NCBI GenBank assembly: GCA_963709875.1
Contig: CAVPYB010000014.1
Location: 1-64,000 of the forward strand
Source: JAQBDA01 sp963709875
GTDB lineage: Bacteria > Chloroflexota > Anaerolineae > Anaerolineales > UBA4823
Direction of reading: 5' to 3'
Length of the DNA: 64,000 nt
A program made the translations under genes and the position numbers. Below the pieces are notes generated by a model, which worked only from the letters and a program-made list of their open reading frames with translations, ran no database searches and was not told the DNA's origin. Positions 43,942-52,888 of this stretch are shown piece by piece (position 1 is the stretch's first letter; every line of letters begins with the position of its first letter).

Positions 43942-45558
43942 ATGAGTGATAGAGAGCCTATACGCGTGGTTATCGCCGATGACCAGGCCATCGTCCGCAG
44001 CGGCTTAAGTGCTTTCGTGATGGCATACGACCAGCTCGACCTGGTAGGGGAAGCTAAGGACGGCGTTGAAGCGGTCGAGCTGTGCGAGATGCTCAGCCCG
44101 GATGTGGTGTTGATGGATCTCAAAATGCCGCGCATGGATGGCATTGCCGCAACGCAAGTCATCCGCCAGCGCTGGCCGAGCATATACGTGCTGATGCTCA
44201 CCAGCTTCAGGGAGAAGGAAAAAATCCAGGCGGCTCTTGACGCCGGGGCGACAGGCTATTTGTTGAAAGACCTGTCGGCCGAGGATCTGGTAGAAGCAAT
44301 CATGCAGGTCTACCAGGGACGGCGGTTGATTTCCCAGGCGGCATCCGAAGCGATTTTCCAGTCCGAGCTGATGGATCGCCTGGAGGAAGAAATGCGCCGG
44401 ATTGACCATTCGCTCGATGATTTGAGCGAGCTGTTCAACGAGCGCTTGCCGGGGATTTTTCCGGACTGCCAGGTCCAGGTGCGCCTTTATCCAGACCGCG
44501 ATCTTTACCAGCATCCACGGCCCTTGTCGAAGCCGGTGGCTGAGGCAGCCTGGCGCTGGCTGGCGTCAGCCGAGGGTGCGGTCGTTTTTTCGATTGGTGA
44601 GAAGTATCCTTGGGGGGGCGTGCATGCGCCCGGCAGCGACCTGGTCATGGCTCCCATTCCGGGAGCAGCAGCAGGGCGGGCATCCGGCGGGGTTGCTCTG
44701 CTGTACAAGGGCGAGCTGAGGGAGCACGATGAGCTGCTGAACCTGGTCGAGCGGCTGGCACGTCTGGTCTCCGAGCAGGTTCAGCCTGGTGCACAGCCGG
44801 TGGCAGAGGCAGGGCAGGGTCGGGCGAGCCAGGAGCTCGAGATGGCATGGCGCATCCAGGCCGGAATTATGCCGGAAGGCGCACCGACTGTGCGCGGCTG
44901 GGATATCGCTGCCCAGCTAGAGCCGGCTCGTGAAACATCGGGTGATTTCTACGACTTCATCCCGCTTGCCAACAACAAATGGGCGTTCGTCATCGCAGAT
45001 GTAACCGATAAGGGCCTCGGCGCAGCGGTATTCATGGCGATGTGCAGCACTTTAATCCGCAACTACGCGGCTCGCTACCCGACCTTGCCGGCGATTGCCA
45101 TGAGCTCGGTCAATGAGCGCATCCTCTCGGACACCCGCGGCAGCCTGTTCGTGACCGCTTTCTACGGCATCCTGGAGGCAGATATCGGTAGGCTGCGCTA
45201 TGTCAATGCGGGTCACAACCCGCCTTTCTTTATGAGCTCTTTGAAGAGCAAGTCACTGGACCGTCTGACCCGCACCGGCATCCCGCTGGGCATCTCTCAA
45301 GATTCGACCTGGCAGCAGAAGGTGGTCAAGTTTTCCCCCGGGGACGCACTGGTGCTCTATACCGACGGCATAACAGAAGCTCGCAACCAGCAGGGTGAAT
45401 TTTTTGGTGAGCAGCGCCTGCTGAATGTGCTCCGCGCCAGCATCGGTCTGCCGGCGCAGAAGATCCAGCAAGCGCTGTTAGATGAAGTTATGCGTTTTTC
45501 AGCCGGTGCGCCGAAGGATGATGATATCGCTCTGATCGTCCTGGCGCGCCGAGCGTAA
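43942..45558 (+). CDS. response regulator with PP2C/SpoIIE-type phosphatase output
   Basis: 538 aa. An N-terminal REC domain holds the acidic pair in RVVIADDQAIVRSG, the phospho-Asp in PDVVLMDLKMPRMDG near residue 56 and the Thr/Lys switch (LMLTSF, YLLKDL). A middle segment (about 150-290) is GAF-like by position. A SpoIIE/RsbU PP2C domain follows, with LEPARETSGDFYDFIPL, VIADVTDKGLGAAVFMA and VLYTDGITEARNQ, whose Asp residues bind the two metals. It should dephosphorylate an anti-sigma antagonist or similar protein when phosphorylated. RBS AAGGTGAG. The target is not in the window. Confidence 0.88.
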   Translation: MSDREPIRVVIADDQAIVRSGLSAFVMAYDQLDLVGEAKDGVEAVELCEMLSPDVVLMDLKMPRMDGIAATQVIRQRWPSIYVLMLTSFREKEKIQAALDAGATGYLLKDLSAEDLVEAIMQVYQGRRLISQAASEAIFQSELMDRLEEEMRRIDHSLDDLSELFNERLPGIFPDCQVQVRLYPDRDLYQHPRPLSKPVAEAAWRWLASAEGAVVFSIGEKYPWGGVHAPGSDLVMAPIPGAAAGRASGGVALLYKGELREHDELLNLVERLARLVSEQVQPGAQPVAEAGQGRASQELEMAWRIQAGIMPEGAPTVRGWDIAAQLEPARETSGDFYDFIPLANNKWAFVIADVTDKGLGAAVFMAMCSTLIRNYAARYPTLPAIAMSSVNERILSDTRGSLFVTAFYGILEADIGRLRYVNAGHNPPFFMSSLKSKSLDRLTRTGIPLGISQDSTWQQKVVKFSPGDALVLYTDGITEARNQQGEFFGEQRLLNVLRASIGLPAQKIQQALLDEVMRFSAGAPKDDDIALIVLARRA

Positions 45559-45582
45559 TCCATTTCCCAGACAGTTAGAAGG

Positions 45583-47596
45583 CTACTGCACAGGCTCGAC
45601 CAGCACCTCCACCCTGGAGGGGTTGTCCCGGGTGATCACGTTGTAGGCTGTGGTATTGGTGAAGAGCAAGTTTTCTGCTCCATCGGTGATCTGTAACGCG
45701 GATTGCGTAGGTGAAGCGCGGGTCGATATCCTCCGGGTTGTAGGCAACCTCGAATGGGAATGGGAATACGCTCAGGCCTGTGATGACCTGCTGCCCGATC
45801 ACGACTGCCGGCGCATCCGCACGCGAGACATCCTCCAGGCTGATGGTGGCAGTTGACCCGTCTGGGATCTCGGTGGGCTGGGCGGTATTCACCGTGCCGA
45901 CAACTGCCGCATTGTAAACCAGGACCACCTGCCCTGAGCCATCGCTGAGCATGAGCTGGCCTCCTTCGATGGTATACGTGGCCGCGCTGCCCAGGATGGT
46001 CAGGTACTGGTTCTCCTGCTCCATCACACCCTGCGGTTCATTGCACGCCATCCGAGTGGTGGCGGCTGGTCCGATGGTAAGGCTGTTATCGCTGACCTCA
46101 TACCCGGCATTGTAATTATTACATCCTGCTGATCCTGCCACCTGACCTGCGTCGAAATCGGCGTAGATTTGTGTCCCTGGGATCACCTCCTGCCCAGCAA
46201 GGGATGCCAGGAGCCACAGGTGATCATCCAGGTTGACGCGCACTTCGGGCTCCTCGATCTGCCCGTAAGTGACAATGACCTGTGCGGAAGCCATGATCGT
46301 CCCATCCGCCGGCGAGGGCGAGAACGCGACGATCTGCCCGGTTGAGCCTGGCTCTGCAGGGATGGAGAGCTGCACCGACCAGGGGCCCTCGCCGCCTGTC
46401 CCGGCATCCGGGGACTGGATGATGGTCGGCTGCTCCGCCAGAACGCTGCCCGTAGAGTCACGCGCCTGCACGACGACGTTGCCCTCGAACAACCCACCGC
46501 CTGTCCCGCTGACCTGCACCGGGCTGGCAATATCCAGCACCGATCCTTCTGCAGGTTGGCTTATCTGGATATAAGCCTGTACAGCCTGCCCATAGATCAC
46601 TGCCACCTGCGCCGAAGCTGTGATCGAGCCGTCTTGTGGTGAGGTGGAGTAAGCCACAATCTGCCCGGTTGTTCCCGGTTGGATTTGCACGTTGAGCTGC
46701 ACAGCCCAGGGCCCCTCGCCGCCGGTCCCGGCGTCCGGGGATTGGATGGTGGTGGGCTGTTCGACCAGTACATTGCCGCCGGCATCACGTGCCTGGACAA
46801 CCACATTGCCCTCGAATAGACCTCTGCCGACCCCGCTGACCAGCACCGAGCTGCTGATATCCAGCACCGTGCCCTGGACGGGCTGGTCGATCTGGACGTA
46901 GGGCTGCACAGCCTGCCCGTAGGTCACCGCCACCTGTGCTGAGGCAGTGATCGAGCCATCTTGCGGGGAGGTGGAGTAAGCCACGATCTGCCCGGTCGTT
47001 CCCGGCGCTACCTGCACGTTGAGCTGGACGGACCAGGGTCCCTCACCGCCGGTCCCGGCGTCCGGAGCCTGGATGGTTGTGGGCAGCTCTACCAACACAT
47101 TGCCGCCGACATCGCTTGCCTGTACGATCACATTGCCCTCAAACAAACCTCTGCCAATGCCTGTCACCAGGATGGGCTGGCTGGTATCCAGGATCGTACC
47201 CTGGATGGGCTGGTCTATCTGGATGTATGGCTGCACCGCTTCAGGAGCTGCGGAAGTGGGTGTAGCATCTGCCCCCCCGCCCAATCTTCCACCTGCTGCC
47301 AGGGCGATCACGATGATCACCGCCAGCACGATCAACGCCACCACAGCCCAGGGCAGCCAGTTGTTTTTACCTTCCTCATCCCCAGGCTCATCCCCCGCCG
47401 GTGGGGGTGCACCCGCCGGCGGAACGGTGGCAGCCGCTCCTTCTGCGGGTGTGCCGGTTTCATTGGATGTGCTGTCCTCGGCTGGCTCGAAATCCTCACT
47501 CGCCGGCATGGGTGAGCCGGGCGCACCTTCGGGGTCCATGGCGGGCTGGTCCTCTTGGGATGGCAAGCCGCTGTTTCCTTGATCTTCAAAGCTCAT
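45583..47596 (-). CDS. membrane-anchored protein with three Gmad2 repeats, META and YbaY-like domains (one frameshift)
   Basis: About 670 aa from ATG 47596 (GGAGGAAAGA directly upstream). An acidic cytoplasmic N-terminus (about 80 residues) precedes one membrane helix (WLPWAVVALIVLAVIIVIAL). Three near-identical repeats of about 105 residues follow, each with YIQIDQP, GTGGEGPWSVQL and SPQDGSITASAQV (Gmad2, immunoglobulin-like). Then come a META/HslJ domain (GSAGCNNYNAGYEV, ATTRMACNEP) and a YbaY-like domain (TISLEDVSRADAPAVVIGQQ). Near 45697 one extra base breaks the frame. The corrected tail reads TDGAENLLFTNTTAYNVITR and ends at 45583. Likely a cell-envelope structural protein. Confidence 0.78.
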
Positions 47597-47620
47597 TCTT
47601 TCCTCCAAATGTTTTAGGAA

Positions 47621-47702
47621 TTACGCACTTGGGGGAGAGTTGTGGGTGGTTTGGCGGGCTGTGCCCGCAAAAACACCCCCAATTCCCTCGTGAATTGCGT
47701 AA
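47621..47702. repeat. nested palindromic repeat, GGGTGTTTTTCGGGC family, copy 1
   Basis: Inner arms GTGGGTGGTTTGGCGGGC and GCCCGCAAAAACACCCCC are joined by a short loop. Outer arms TTACGCACTT and AATTGCGTAA also pair. Related elements lie at 56447 and 63358. Confidence 0.65.
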
Positions 47703-47764
47703 CGTCTATCGTAATGTCCAGCAATTATACCAAGACGAAAGTACACGCCTTATTCTCGCATACA

Positions 47765-47800
47765 AATATCCCCGCCTGCTCGGCTGCAGACGGGGATATT
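47765..47800 (-). terminator. Rho-independent terminator of the GGDEF gene
   Basis: AATATCCCCG (47765-47774) is complementary to CGGGGATATT (47791-47800); TTTGTATG follows on the minus strand. Confidence 0.65.
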
Positions 47801-47822
47801 GCTGACCTATGTTGGGCAGATG

Positions 47823-48734
47823 TCAGGTGTCGATAAGCAATTCGCGGCTTTGTGCAGGCTGCGGATCGACGGGTTCATCGTTCATGATAGCATAGCAGAT
47901 CGCGTTCTTGCCGCTGTTTTTTGCGCTGTACATCAATTCATCTGCCTGGCGGATAATCTCGCTGACATTGGCAGGAGTGGTGATGGTAAGCACGCCGATG
48001 CTGAATGTTACCGGCCACTGACTGCGCTCCATTTGTTCCAGTAATATCCTTTGCAGGCGCGCTACCACTTTATACGCTTTCTCCTGGTTGGTTTCTGAGA
48101 GCAGGATGGCAAACTCATCGCCGCCGAGCCTGGCTACCAGATCTTCCGCGCGGATATTTTCAGCGATCTTTTTTACCACACTGATCAAAACTTCGTCGCC
48201 GGTAGCGTGCCCCAGGCGGTCGTTGATCTCTTTGAAATTATCCAGATCGATGTAGATGAAGGTAGGGGAGCGCTGGTGCCGCTGGAGTTTGTTGATTTCG
48301 AACTGTGCGATCTCGAAGAAAGAGCGGCTGTTCATCGCACCGGTCAGATGGTCCGTGCGGGAAAGCGCCTTCTCGCGCTCCATCGCTCGCCGTAGCTGAG
48401 CCAACAGCCAGCTGAAGATGAAGAAGAAACCCAGCAGGGAGGCTGCGTTCCACAAAGGGACCAGTACGTTCGAGAAGCTTTCGCCAGCCAGCGAGTTCGC
48501 CATATACCAGGTAGCGGCACTGGCGATAGAGATCAGGAAGCCGGCTTCCCGGCCCGCGAACCATGCTGCCAGTGAGACCGGGATCAAGTAGAACAGTGCG
48601 AAGGATATCTCATAACCGTTTAGATAATCGATCAAGCCCAGGACGAGCATGAAAGCAATCGCAATTACCAGCAGCATGTCCTGGCTCTGCTGGCTCAAGT
48701 ACCTGTATAACCCCCGTCGATTGGTCAGTTCCAT
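47823..48734 (-). CDS. membrane-bound diguanylate cyclase (GGDEF)
   Basis: 303 aa from ATG 48734, which gives a sensible N-terminus; the frame runs open to 48974 without support. Four or five membrane helices (LLVIAIAFMLVLGLIDYLNG to LLGFFFIFSWLLAQLRRAME) precede the GGDEF domain from about residue 135. The metal/substrate site is IYIDLDNFKEINDRLGHATG and the signature is ARLGGDEFAILLSE, with both motifs intact. It should make cyclic di-GMP from GTP. No I-site (RxxD) upstream of GGDEF is evident. It is divergent from the DUF4173 gene. Confidence 0.9.
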   Translation of the reverse strand: MELTNRRGLYRYLSQQSQDMLLVIAIAFMLVLGLIDYLNGYEISFALFYLIPVSLAAWFAGREAGFLISIASAATWYMANSLAGESFSNVLVPLWNAASLLGFFFIFSWLLAQLRRAMEREKALSRTDHLTGAMNSRSFFEIAQFEINKLQRHQRSPTFIYIDLDNFKEINDRLGHATGDEVLISVVKKIAENIRAEDLVARLGGDEFAILLSETNQEKAYKVVARLQRILLEQMERSQWPVTFSIGVLTITTPANVSEIIRQADELMYSAKNSGKNAICYAIMNDEPVDPQPAQSRELLIDT

Positions 48735-48988
48735 AACCCAATTGTACAGTAATACCAGTGCTCGACACCTTGCGGTTTCTTTAGGGCTCCTGCAAGAAAT
48801 ATCGCCTGGTTGAAGATGCGTCTCAATCAGTCTTGTGGTAGCAGCCGCCCCTGACAGTTTTTGCCAGGTAGATGAGAGACTCTGGCAGTGGAAAATCGCT
48901 ATCCTGGGTAATAATTTAGTAACCGGCTGAGAAAACATTTGGTTTCTATAAAAACACTGTAAGCCGGTTGCCATGGGTGGAGGTCAAG

Positions 48989-50548
48989 ATGCTGAAGAAT
49001 CCGGTTTGGTTGTGGTGTATCTGTCTGCTTCTCGGTTTTATCCTCGATTACCTGTTCTGGGAGAAGACTCCCGGCATCTCATTTGCCATACTCGCAGCTC
49101 TGACGGTAATCTCCGGTCTATGGCTGGCGTCGAGGGAAAAAGCTCGACCGGCGCGCTCCAGTCTGCTGCTCATCCTGCCGGTTGTCTTCTTCGCAGTGAT
49201 GAGCTTCATCCGCCAGGAGACGTTCAGCCGGGCGCTTGATTTCTGGATTTCCCTGGGGTTGATGGCCCTGTTCGCCAGCACATTTTTGGGCGGTGGTTAT
49301 CCCCTGTACCGGTTCTGGGATTATATAGTCAGCACCTTCAAGCTGATAATCAATCTCATCGGGCAGCCTGCATCTCAGCTGGCTGAGACCCGCAGAGAGT
49401 ATAAAGGCAGCGGTAGGCGCGTCACGCCATACCTGCGTGGGGTGATGCTTGCCCTGCCACTGATGCTGGTCTTCACACCCTTGCTGTCCTCAGCTGACCC
49501 GGTGTTCTCCAGCCGGGTGCGCATCGTCCTGGAAGCCCTGCGGATCGAATACCTGCCGGAGTACCTGTTCCGATTATCCTATATCCTATTGGCAGCATAC
49601 ATGCTGGCTGGGGTCTACCTGCATGCCATCACCGCCAGCGACGACCGTGTGTGGCTGAAACCGGCTGCACCCCTGCCGTTCGGGTTGGGTTTCATCGAGG
49701 CGACGATCGCATTGCTCAGCGTGAACACTTTGTTCAGCGCATTTGTTGCCATCCAGTTCCGCTATTTTTTCGGCGGGCGCAGCAATATCAGCCTGGAGGG
49801 CTTTACTTATGCCGAGTATGCCAGGCGTGGATTCAGCGAGTTATTGGTTGTGGCATTTTTCAGCCTGCTGGTCTTCCTGCTGTTGGCTTCCATAACCCGC
49901 CGCCAGACCGCCAGGCAGCGCTGGCTCTTTTCCCTCCTGGGCGTGTGGTTGGTAGCAATGGTGTCGGTAATGCAGGTGTCCGCATTTCAGCGCCTGCTAT
50001 TATACGAGCAAGCGTACGGTTTCACCCGCTTGCGGATGTACACGCACGTTTTCATCATCTGGCTGGGCGTCCTGCTGGTCGGGACCCTGCTGCTGGAGCT
50101 TTTCAACCGCATTAAGCTCTTCCCGCTGGCAGTCTTGCTGGTTGCGCTGGGATTTGGCGCCAGCCTGAACGTTCTCAATGTTGATGCCGCCATTGCCCAT
50201 CAGAATCTCCGGCGGGCGATGCGAGGGGAGACGCTGGATGTTGAATACCTGGGCTCACTCTCCACCGATGCCGTCCCGGTCATGGCTGAGATTTTTCAAG
50301 AACTGCCGGAGGGAAGTTCGCTGCGGGATGATCTGGGGGGACTTCTGACCTGCCGGGCTGCAAGCCTGGAAGAGCAGGCAGAATCGCTCGCCTGGCAGTC
50401 CTTCCATCTCTCCCGCTCTAGAGCCACAGCAGCGCTGGCTGGCTTAGAACCCGCTCTGCACGAGTACCCTGTCGATGGTGTCAATTATGGCCGGACGGTG
50501 ATGGTGAAGGGGCAGGCAAGACCCTGCCCTCTGCCCTGGCCGGAGTGA
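48989..50548 (+). CDS. polytopic membrane protein, DUF4173-like
   Basis: 519 aa from ATG 48989 (GGAGGT 3 nt upstream). About eleven hydrophobic helices fill the first 400 residues, for example VWLWCICLLLGFILDYLFW and LSVNTLFSAFVAIQFRYFFG. The FVAIQFRYFFGG..NISLEG wording and YARRGFSELLVVAFFSL are characteristic of DUF4173 proteins. The last 120 residues are soluble and contain ASLNVLNVDAAIAHQNLRRA. No transport or enzyme motif is recognised. Confidence 0.75.
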   Translation: MLKNPVWLWCICLLLGFILDYLFWEKTPGISFAILAALTVISGLWLASREKARPARSSLLLILPVVFFAVMSFIRQETFSRALDFWISLGLMALFASTFLGGGYPLYRFWDYIVSTFKLIINLIGQPASQLAETRREYKGSGRRVTPYLRGVMLALPLMLVFTPLLSSADPVFSSRVRIVLEALRIEYLPEYLFRLSYILLAAYMLAGVYLHAITASDDRVWLKPAAPLPFGLGFIEATIALLSVNTLFSAFVAIQFRYFFGGRSNISLEGFTYAEYARRGFSELLVVAFFSLLVFLLLASITRRQTARQRWLFSLLGVWLVAMVSVMQVSAFQRLLLYEQAYGFTRLRMYTHVFIIWLGVLLVGTLLLELFNRIKLFPLAVLLVALGFGASLNVLNVDAAIAHQNLRRAMRGETLDVEYLGSLSTDAVPVMAEIFQELPEGSSLRDDLGGLLTCRAASLEEQAESLAWQSFHLSRSRATAALAGLEPALHEYPVDGVNYGRTVMVKGQARPCPLPWPE

Positions 50549-50605
50549 CCCAGCAGGATATGTTGCAGCCCATTGCTTCGCCGTCTGTGCAGGGGCGCGG
50601 CATAA

Positions 50606-50658
50606 GCAAACCGCCGTTGGAGCTGATACGTTTTGTCAGAGATTTACGGCGGTTTGCC
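50606..50658. repeat. stem-loop repeat, GGCAAACCGCCG family, copy 3 (inverted)
   Basis: GCAAACCGCCGT (50606-50617) is exactly complementary to ACGGCGGTTTGC (50646-50657). Read on the minus strand, its loop matches the loops of copies 1 and 2. CCGGTATAAT follows, as in reverse at 33874. Confidence 0.75.
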
Positions 50659-50703
50659 CGGTATAATGTCCCTGTAAGCTGCCTCAAAAAATAAATTTGA
50701 TAA

Positions 50704-50733
50704 TCTCTGTGTACTCCGTGAACTCAGTGGTGA
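50704..50733. repeat. half-arm of the ACCGCTGAGAG-family repeat
   Basis: TCTCTGTGTACTCCGTGAAC then TCAGTGGTG matches the right arm of the copies at 15165 and 16740. No left arm is present. Confidence 0.45.
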
Positions 50734-50799
50734 AAGAGTAATTATCGAGAGATTGGCAGCTGCTCCGAGTTTGCACAACCGCATCTAAGGGATATTAAT

Positions 50800-51456
50800 A
50801 TGACAGCCGAATCATTCTTTGACGCAGTGAAACGTGGTGACTCTCCTGAGGTCGAGCGCATGCTCACCCAGGACCCGGGTCTGCTCGAGGCTCGTTCAAC
50901 GGCTGACCTCTCCCCGGTGCTGCTGGCGATGTACCACCGCAAGCCGGAGATGGCAGACTTGCTGATCGAACGCGGCGCCGTGCTGGATATCTTCGATGCC
51001 TGCTCGGCGGGTCGCATGGAGCGGGTGAAATCATTGCTGCATTCCGACCTTTCCCTGATCAAAGGTTACGCTCCAGATGGTTTCCAACCGCTCGGGCTGG
51101 CTGCTTTCTTCGGGCATATAGAAGTCGTTCGCTTGCTTCTGGCACACGGTGCCCCGGTGAACAGCGCCTCCCAGAATGCCATGCATGTCCAGCCGCTGCA
51201 CTCTGCTGTCGCCGGTGGGCATTTGGAGATCACCCGCCAGTTGCTCTCTCAGGGTGCGGATGTTAACGCCTGCCAGGCGGGTGGATATACTCCGCTGCAC
51301 GCTGCCGCGCAGAGCGGCCAGCTCGAGATGCTGCGCCTGCTGCTCGAGCATGGGGCGGATGTGCGCTCGAAATCGTTCGAGGGCAAGAGCGCTCTGGACC
51401 TGGCTCTGGAAAATGGCCAGCAGCAGGCGGCTGATCTCTTGCGCGAGAAGGCATGA
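50800..51456 (+). CDS. ankyrin-repeat protein
   Basis: 218 aa, soluble. Five to six ankyrin repeats cover nearly the whole chain. The clearest are DGFQPLGLAAFFGHIEVVRL, VQPLHSAVAGGHLEITRQLL and GGYTPLHAAAQSGQLEMLRL, each followed by a LLLEHGADV-type turn. Such proteins mediate protein-protein contacts. No signal peptide or extra domain shows the partner. It is a single gene, preceded by two repeat elements. Confidence 0.88.
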   Translation: MTAESFFDAVKRGDSPEVERMLTQDPGLLEARSTADLSPVLLAMYHRKPEMADLLIERGAVLDIFDACSAGRMERVKSLLHSDLSLIKGYAPDGFQPLGLAAFFGHIEVVRLLLAHGAPVNSASQNAMHVQPLHSAVAGGHLEITRQLLSQGADVNACQAGGYTPLHAAAQSGQLEMLRLLLEHGADVRSKSFEGKSALDLALENGQQQAADLLREKA

Positions 51457-51625
51457 AAATTACCCAATTATCAGGCACAGGGAGATTGCCCGCCGGAAGA
51501 CCGGCTAACCGATTTGAGAAGCGCTAAGCGCTGAATCGCATGTAAAATATAAATAGGGGAAGTGCCGCAAGGCAGTACTTTCCCTGTTGTCCGATTCATA
51601 CACTGACCCGGGAGAAGGGAATTCA

Positions 51626-52510
51626 GTGGAAAAGATTTGCGCACTTATTATCGATGATGACCGGGACACCGCCAACCTCTTCAGCATGGTTTTGAAGCTG
51701 GTCGGCTTCGAATGTGAAGTCGCCTACTCTGCCAAGTCAGCCCTGGTCTACCTGGCGCAGAACGAGCCGGATATCGTCCTGCTGGATATGCGCTTGGGGC
51801 TGGAGATCAGCGGCACCGACATCCTGTACCAGATTCGCTCCAACCCACGCTTCGATAAGATGCGCGTCGTGGTGATCACCGCCTACCCACAGATGGCAGC
51901 CCCAATCCATGACCTAGCAGACCTGGTGATGCTCAAACCGGTTGAGGTCGAGAACCTGCAGACCCTGGCCTCCCGCCTGACCCAGGTGCGCCCAAAGTCC
52001 TACATGTTCCGGGACCCAGTCACCAACCTGTACACCACCCGGTTTTTCCTCACTCGCCTGGAGCATGCATTCGAGCGCATGAAGCGCCGTGAAGAATTCC
52101 TTTTCGCGACGATGGTGATCGATTTCGATATCAAACCGGTGGATGGGGAGCAGCTCTATTACGCGGAGCTGGAGATGCTGCTGAAGGTTTTTGCAGATCG
52201 GCTGATCAAGAACTTCCGACCGACAGATACTTTCGGGCGCATGGACGGCGAGCGAATCTCCGCTTTGTTCGAAGACTTGAAACAGCCCCAGGACCTATAC
52301 GCGATCATCGCCCGGCTGCAAGAGGAGCTGACCGGGGAGTATGAGATTTCCGGTCAAAAGCAAATGGTACAGCCGTTTATTGGGGCGGTGTTGAACGACG
52401 AGCGTTTCGAGGATGCCGAACATATCCTGCAAGCAGCCGACGAGGCGCTTGAGCAGGCCTGTGAGGCGCGCACGGATGGCTACCTGGTCGCCGATCCGTT
52501 TCCCGGCTAA
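51626..52510 (+). CDS. response regulator with degenerate GGDEF domain
   Basis: 294 aa from GTG 51626 (GGAGAAGGG 5 nt upstream); a TTG at 51587 would add 13 residues. The REC domain shows CALIIDDDRDTANLF, phospho-Asp in PDIVLLDMRLGLEISG and the switch VVVITAY..LKPVE. Residues about 150-285 have the outline of a GGDEF domain (DPVTNLYTTRFFLTRLEHAF; QAADEALEQA at the end). The signature loop reads GRMDGERISALFE instead of GGDEF. It is therefore likely catalytically dead and acts as a binding or scaffold output. Confidence 0.8.
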   Translation: MEKICALIIDDDRDTANLFSMVLKLVGFECEVAYSAKSALVYLAQNEPDIVLLDMRLGLEISGTDILYQIRSNPRFDKMRVVVITAYPQMAAPIHDLADLVMLKPVEVENLQTLASRLTQVRPKSYMFRDPVTNLYTTRFFLTRLEHAFERMKRREEFLFATMVIDFDIKPVDGEQLYYAELEMLLKVFADRLIKNFRPTDTFGRMDGERISALFEDLKQPQDLYAIIARLQEELTGEYEISGQKQMVQPFIGAVLNDERFEDAEHILQAADEALEQACEARTDGYLVADPFPG

Positions 52511-52513
52511 ATC

Positions 52514-52663
52514 TCAGCGGCTGTTGATGATCAATGCCGCGATCACGCCTGGAACCCAGCCTACCAGCGTGAGGATGGAGACCAGTAAGATAGAGCCGCA
52601 GCCTTTATCGAGAACTGCTAGGGGAGGGAAGATCACGCACACCAGTACGCGCAAGCAAGACAT
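52514..52663 (-). CDS. Pmp3/YqaE (UPF0057) small membrane protein
   Basis: 49 aa, with AAGGAG 8 nt before the ATG. The sequence MSCLRVLVCVIFPPLAVLDK, GCGSILLVSILTLVGWVPGV, IAALIIN has the two-helix layout and the PPLAV..D.G / LVGWVPG.IAA marks of the family. Plant and yeast homologues affect membrane potential and salt tolerance; bacterial roles are little known. It converges on the REC-GGDEF-like gene with a 3-bp gap. Confidence 0.88.
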   Translation of the reverse strand: MSCLRVLVCVIFPPLAVLDKGCGSILLVSILTLVGWVPGVIAALIINSR

Positions 52664-52888
52664 CTGAATTACTCCTTGTTTTATTTCAACTGAATTGCGT
52701 CGTTAATATAGTCCTTACCTACAAGGATATACGTACTACCAGAATCCCAGGTCGCGTGAACTTTAACCTGTGAAGCAGTGTCTCACCTGGAAGATTATAT
52801 CCGACAACTATGGTATGATTTCTTTGCGTCGCACTTCTTTATGCCCCTTGTCAATTGTATATCCGCAAACCTGATTGGTGGTTGCCTG

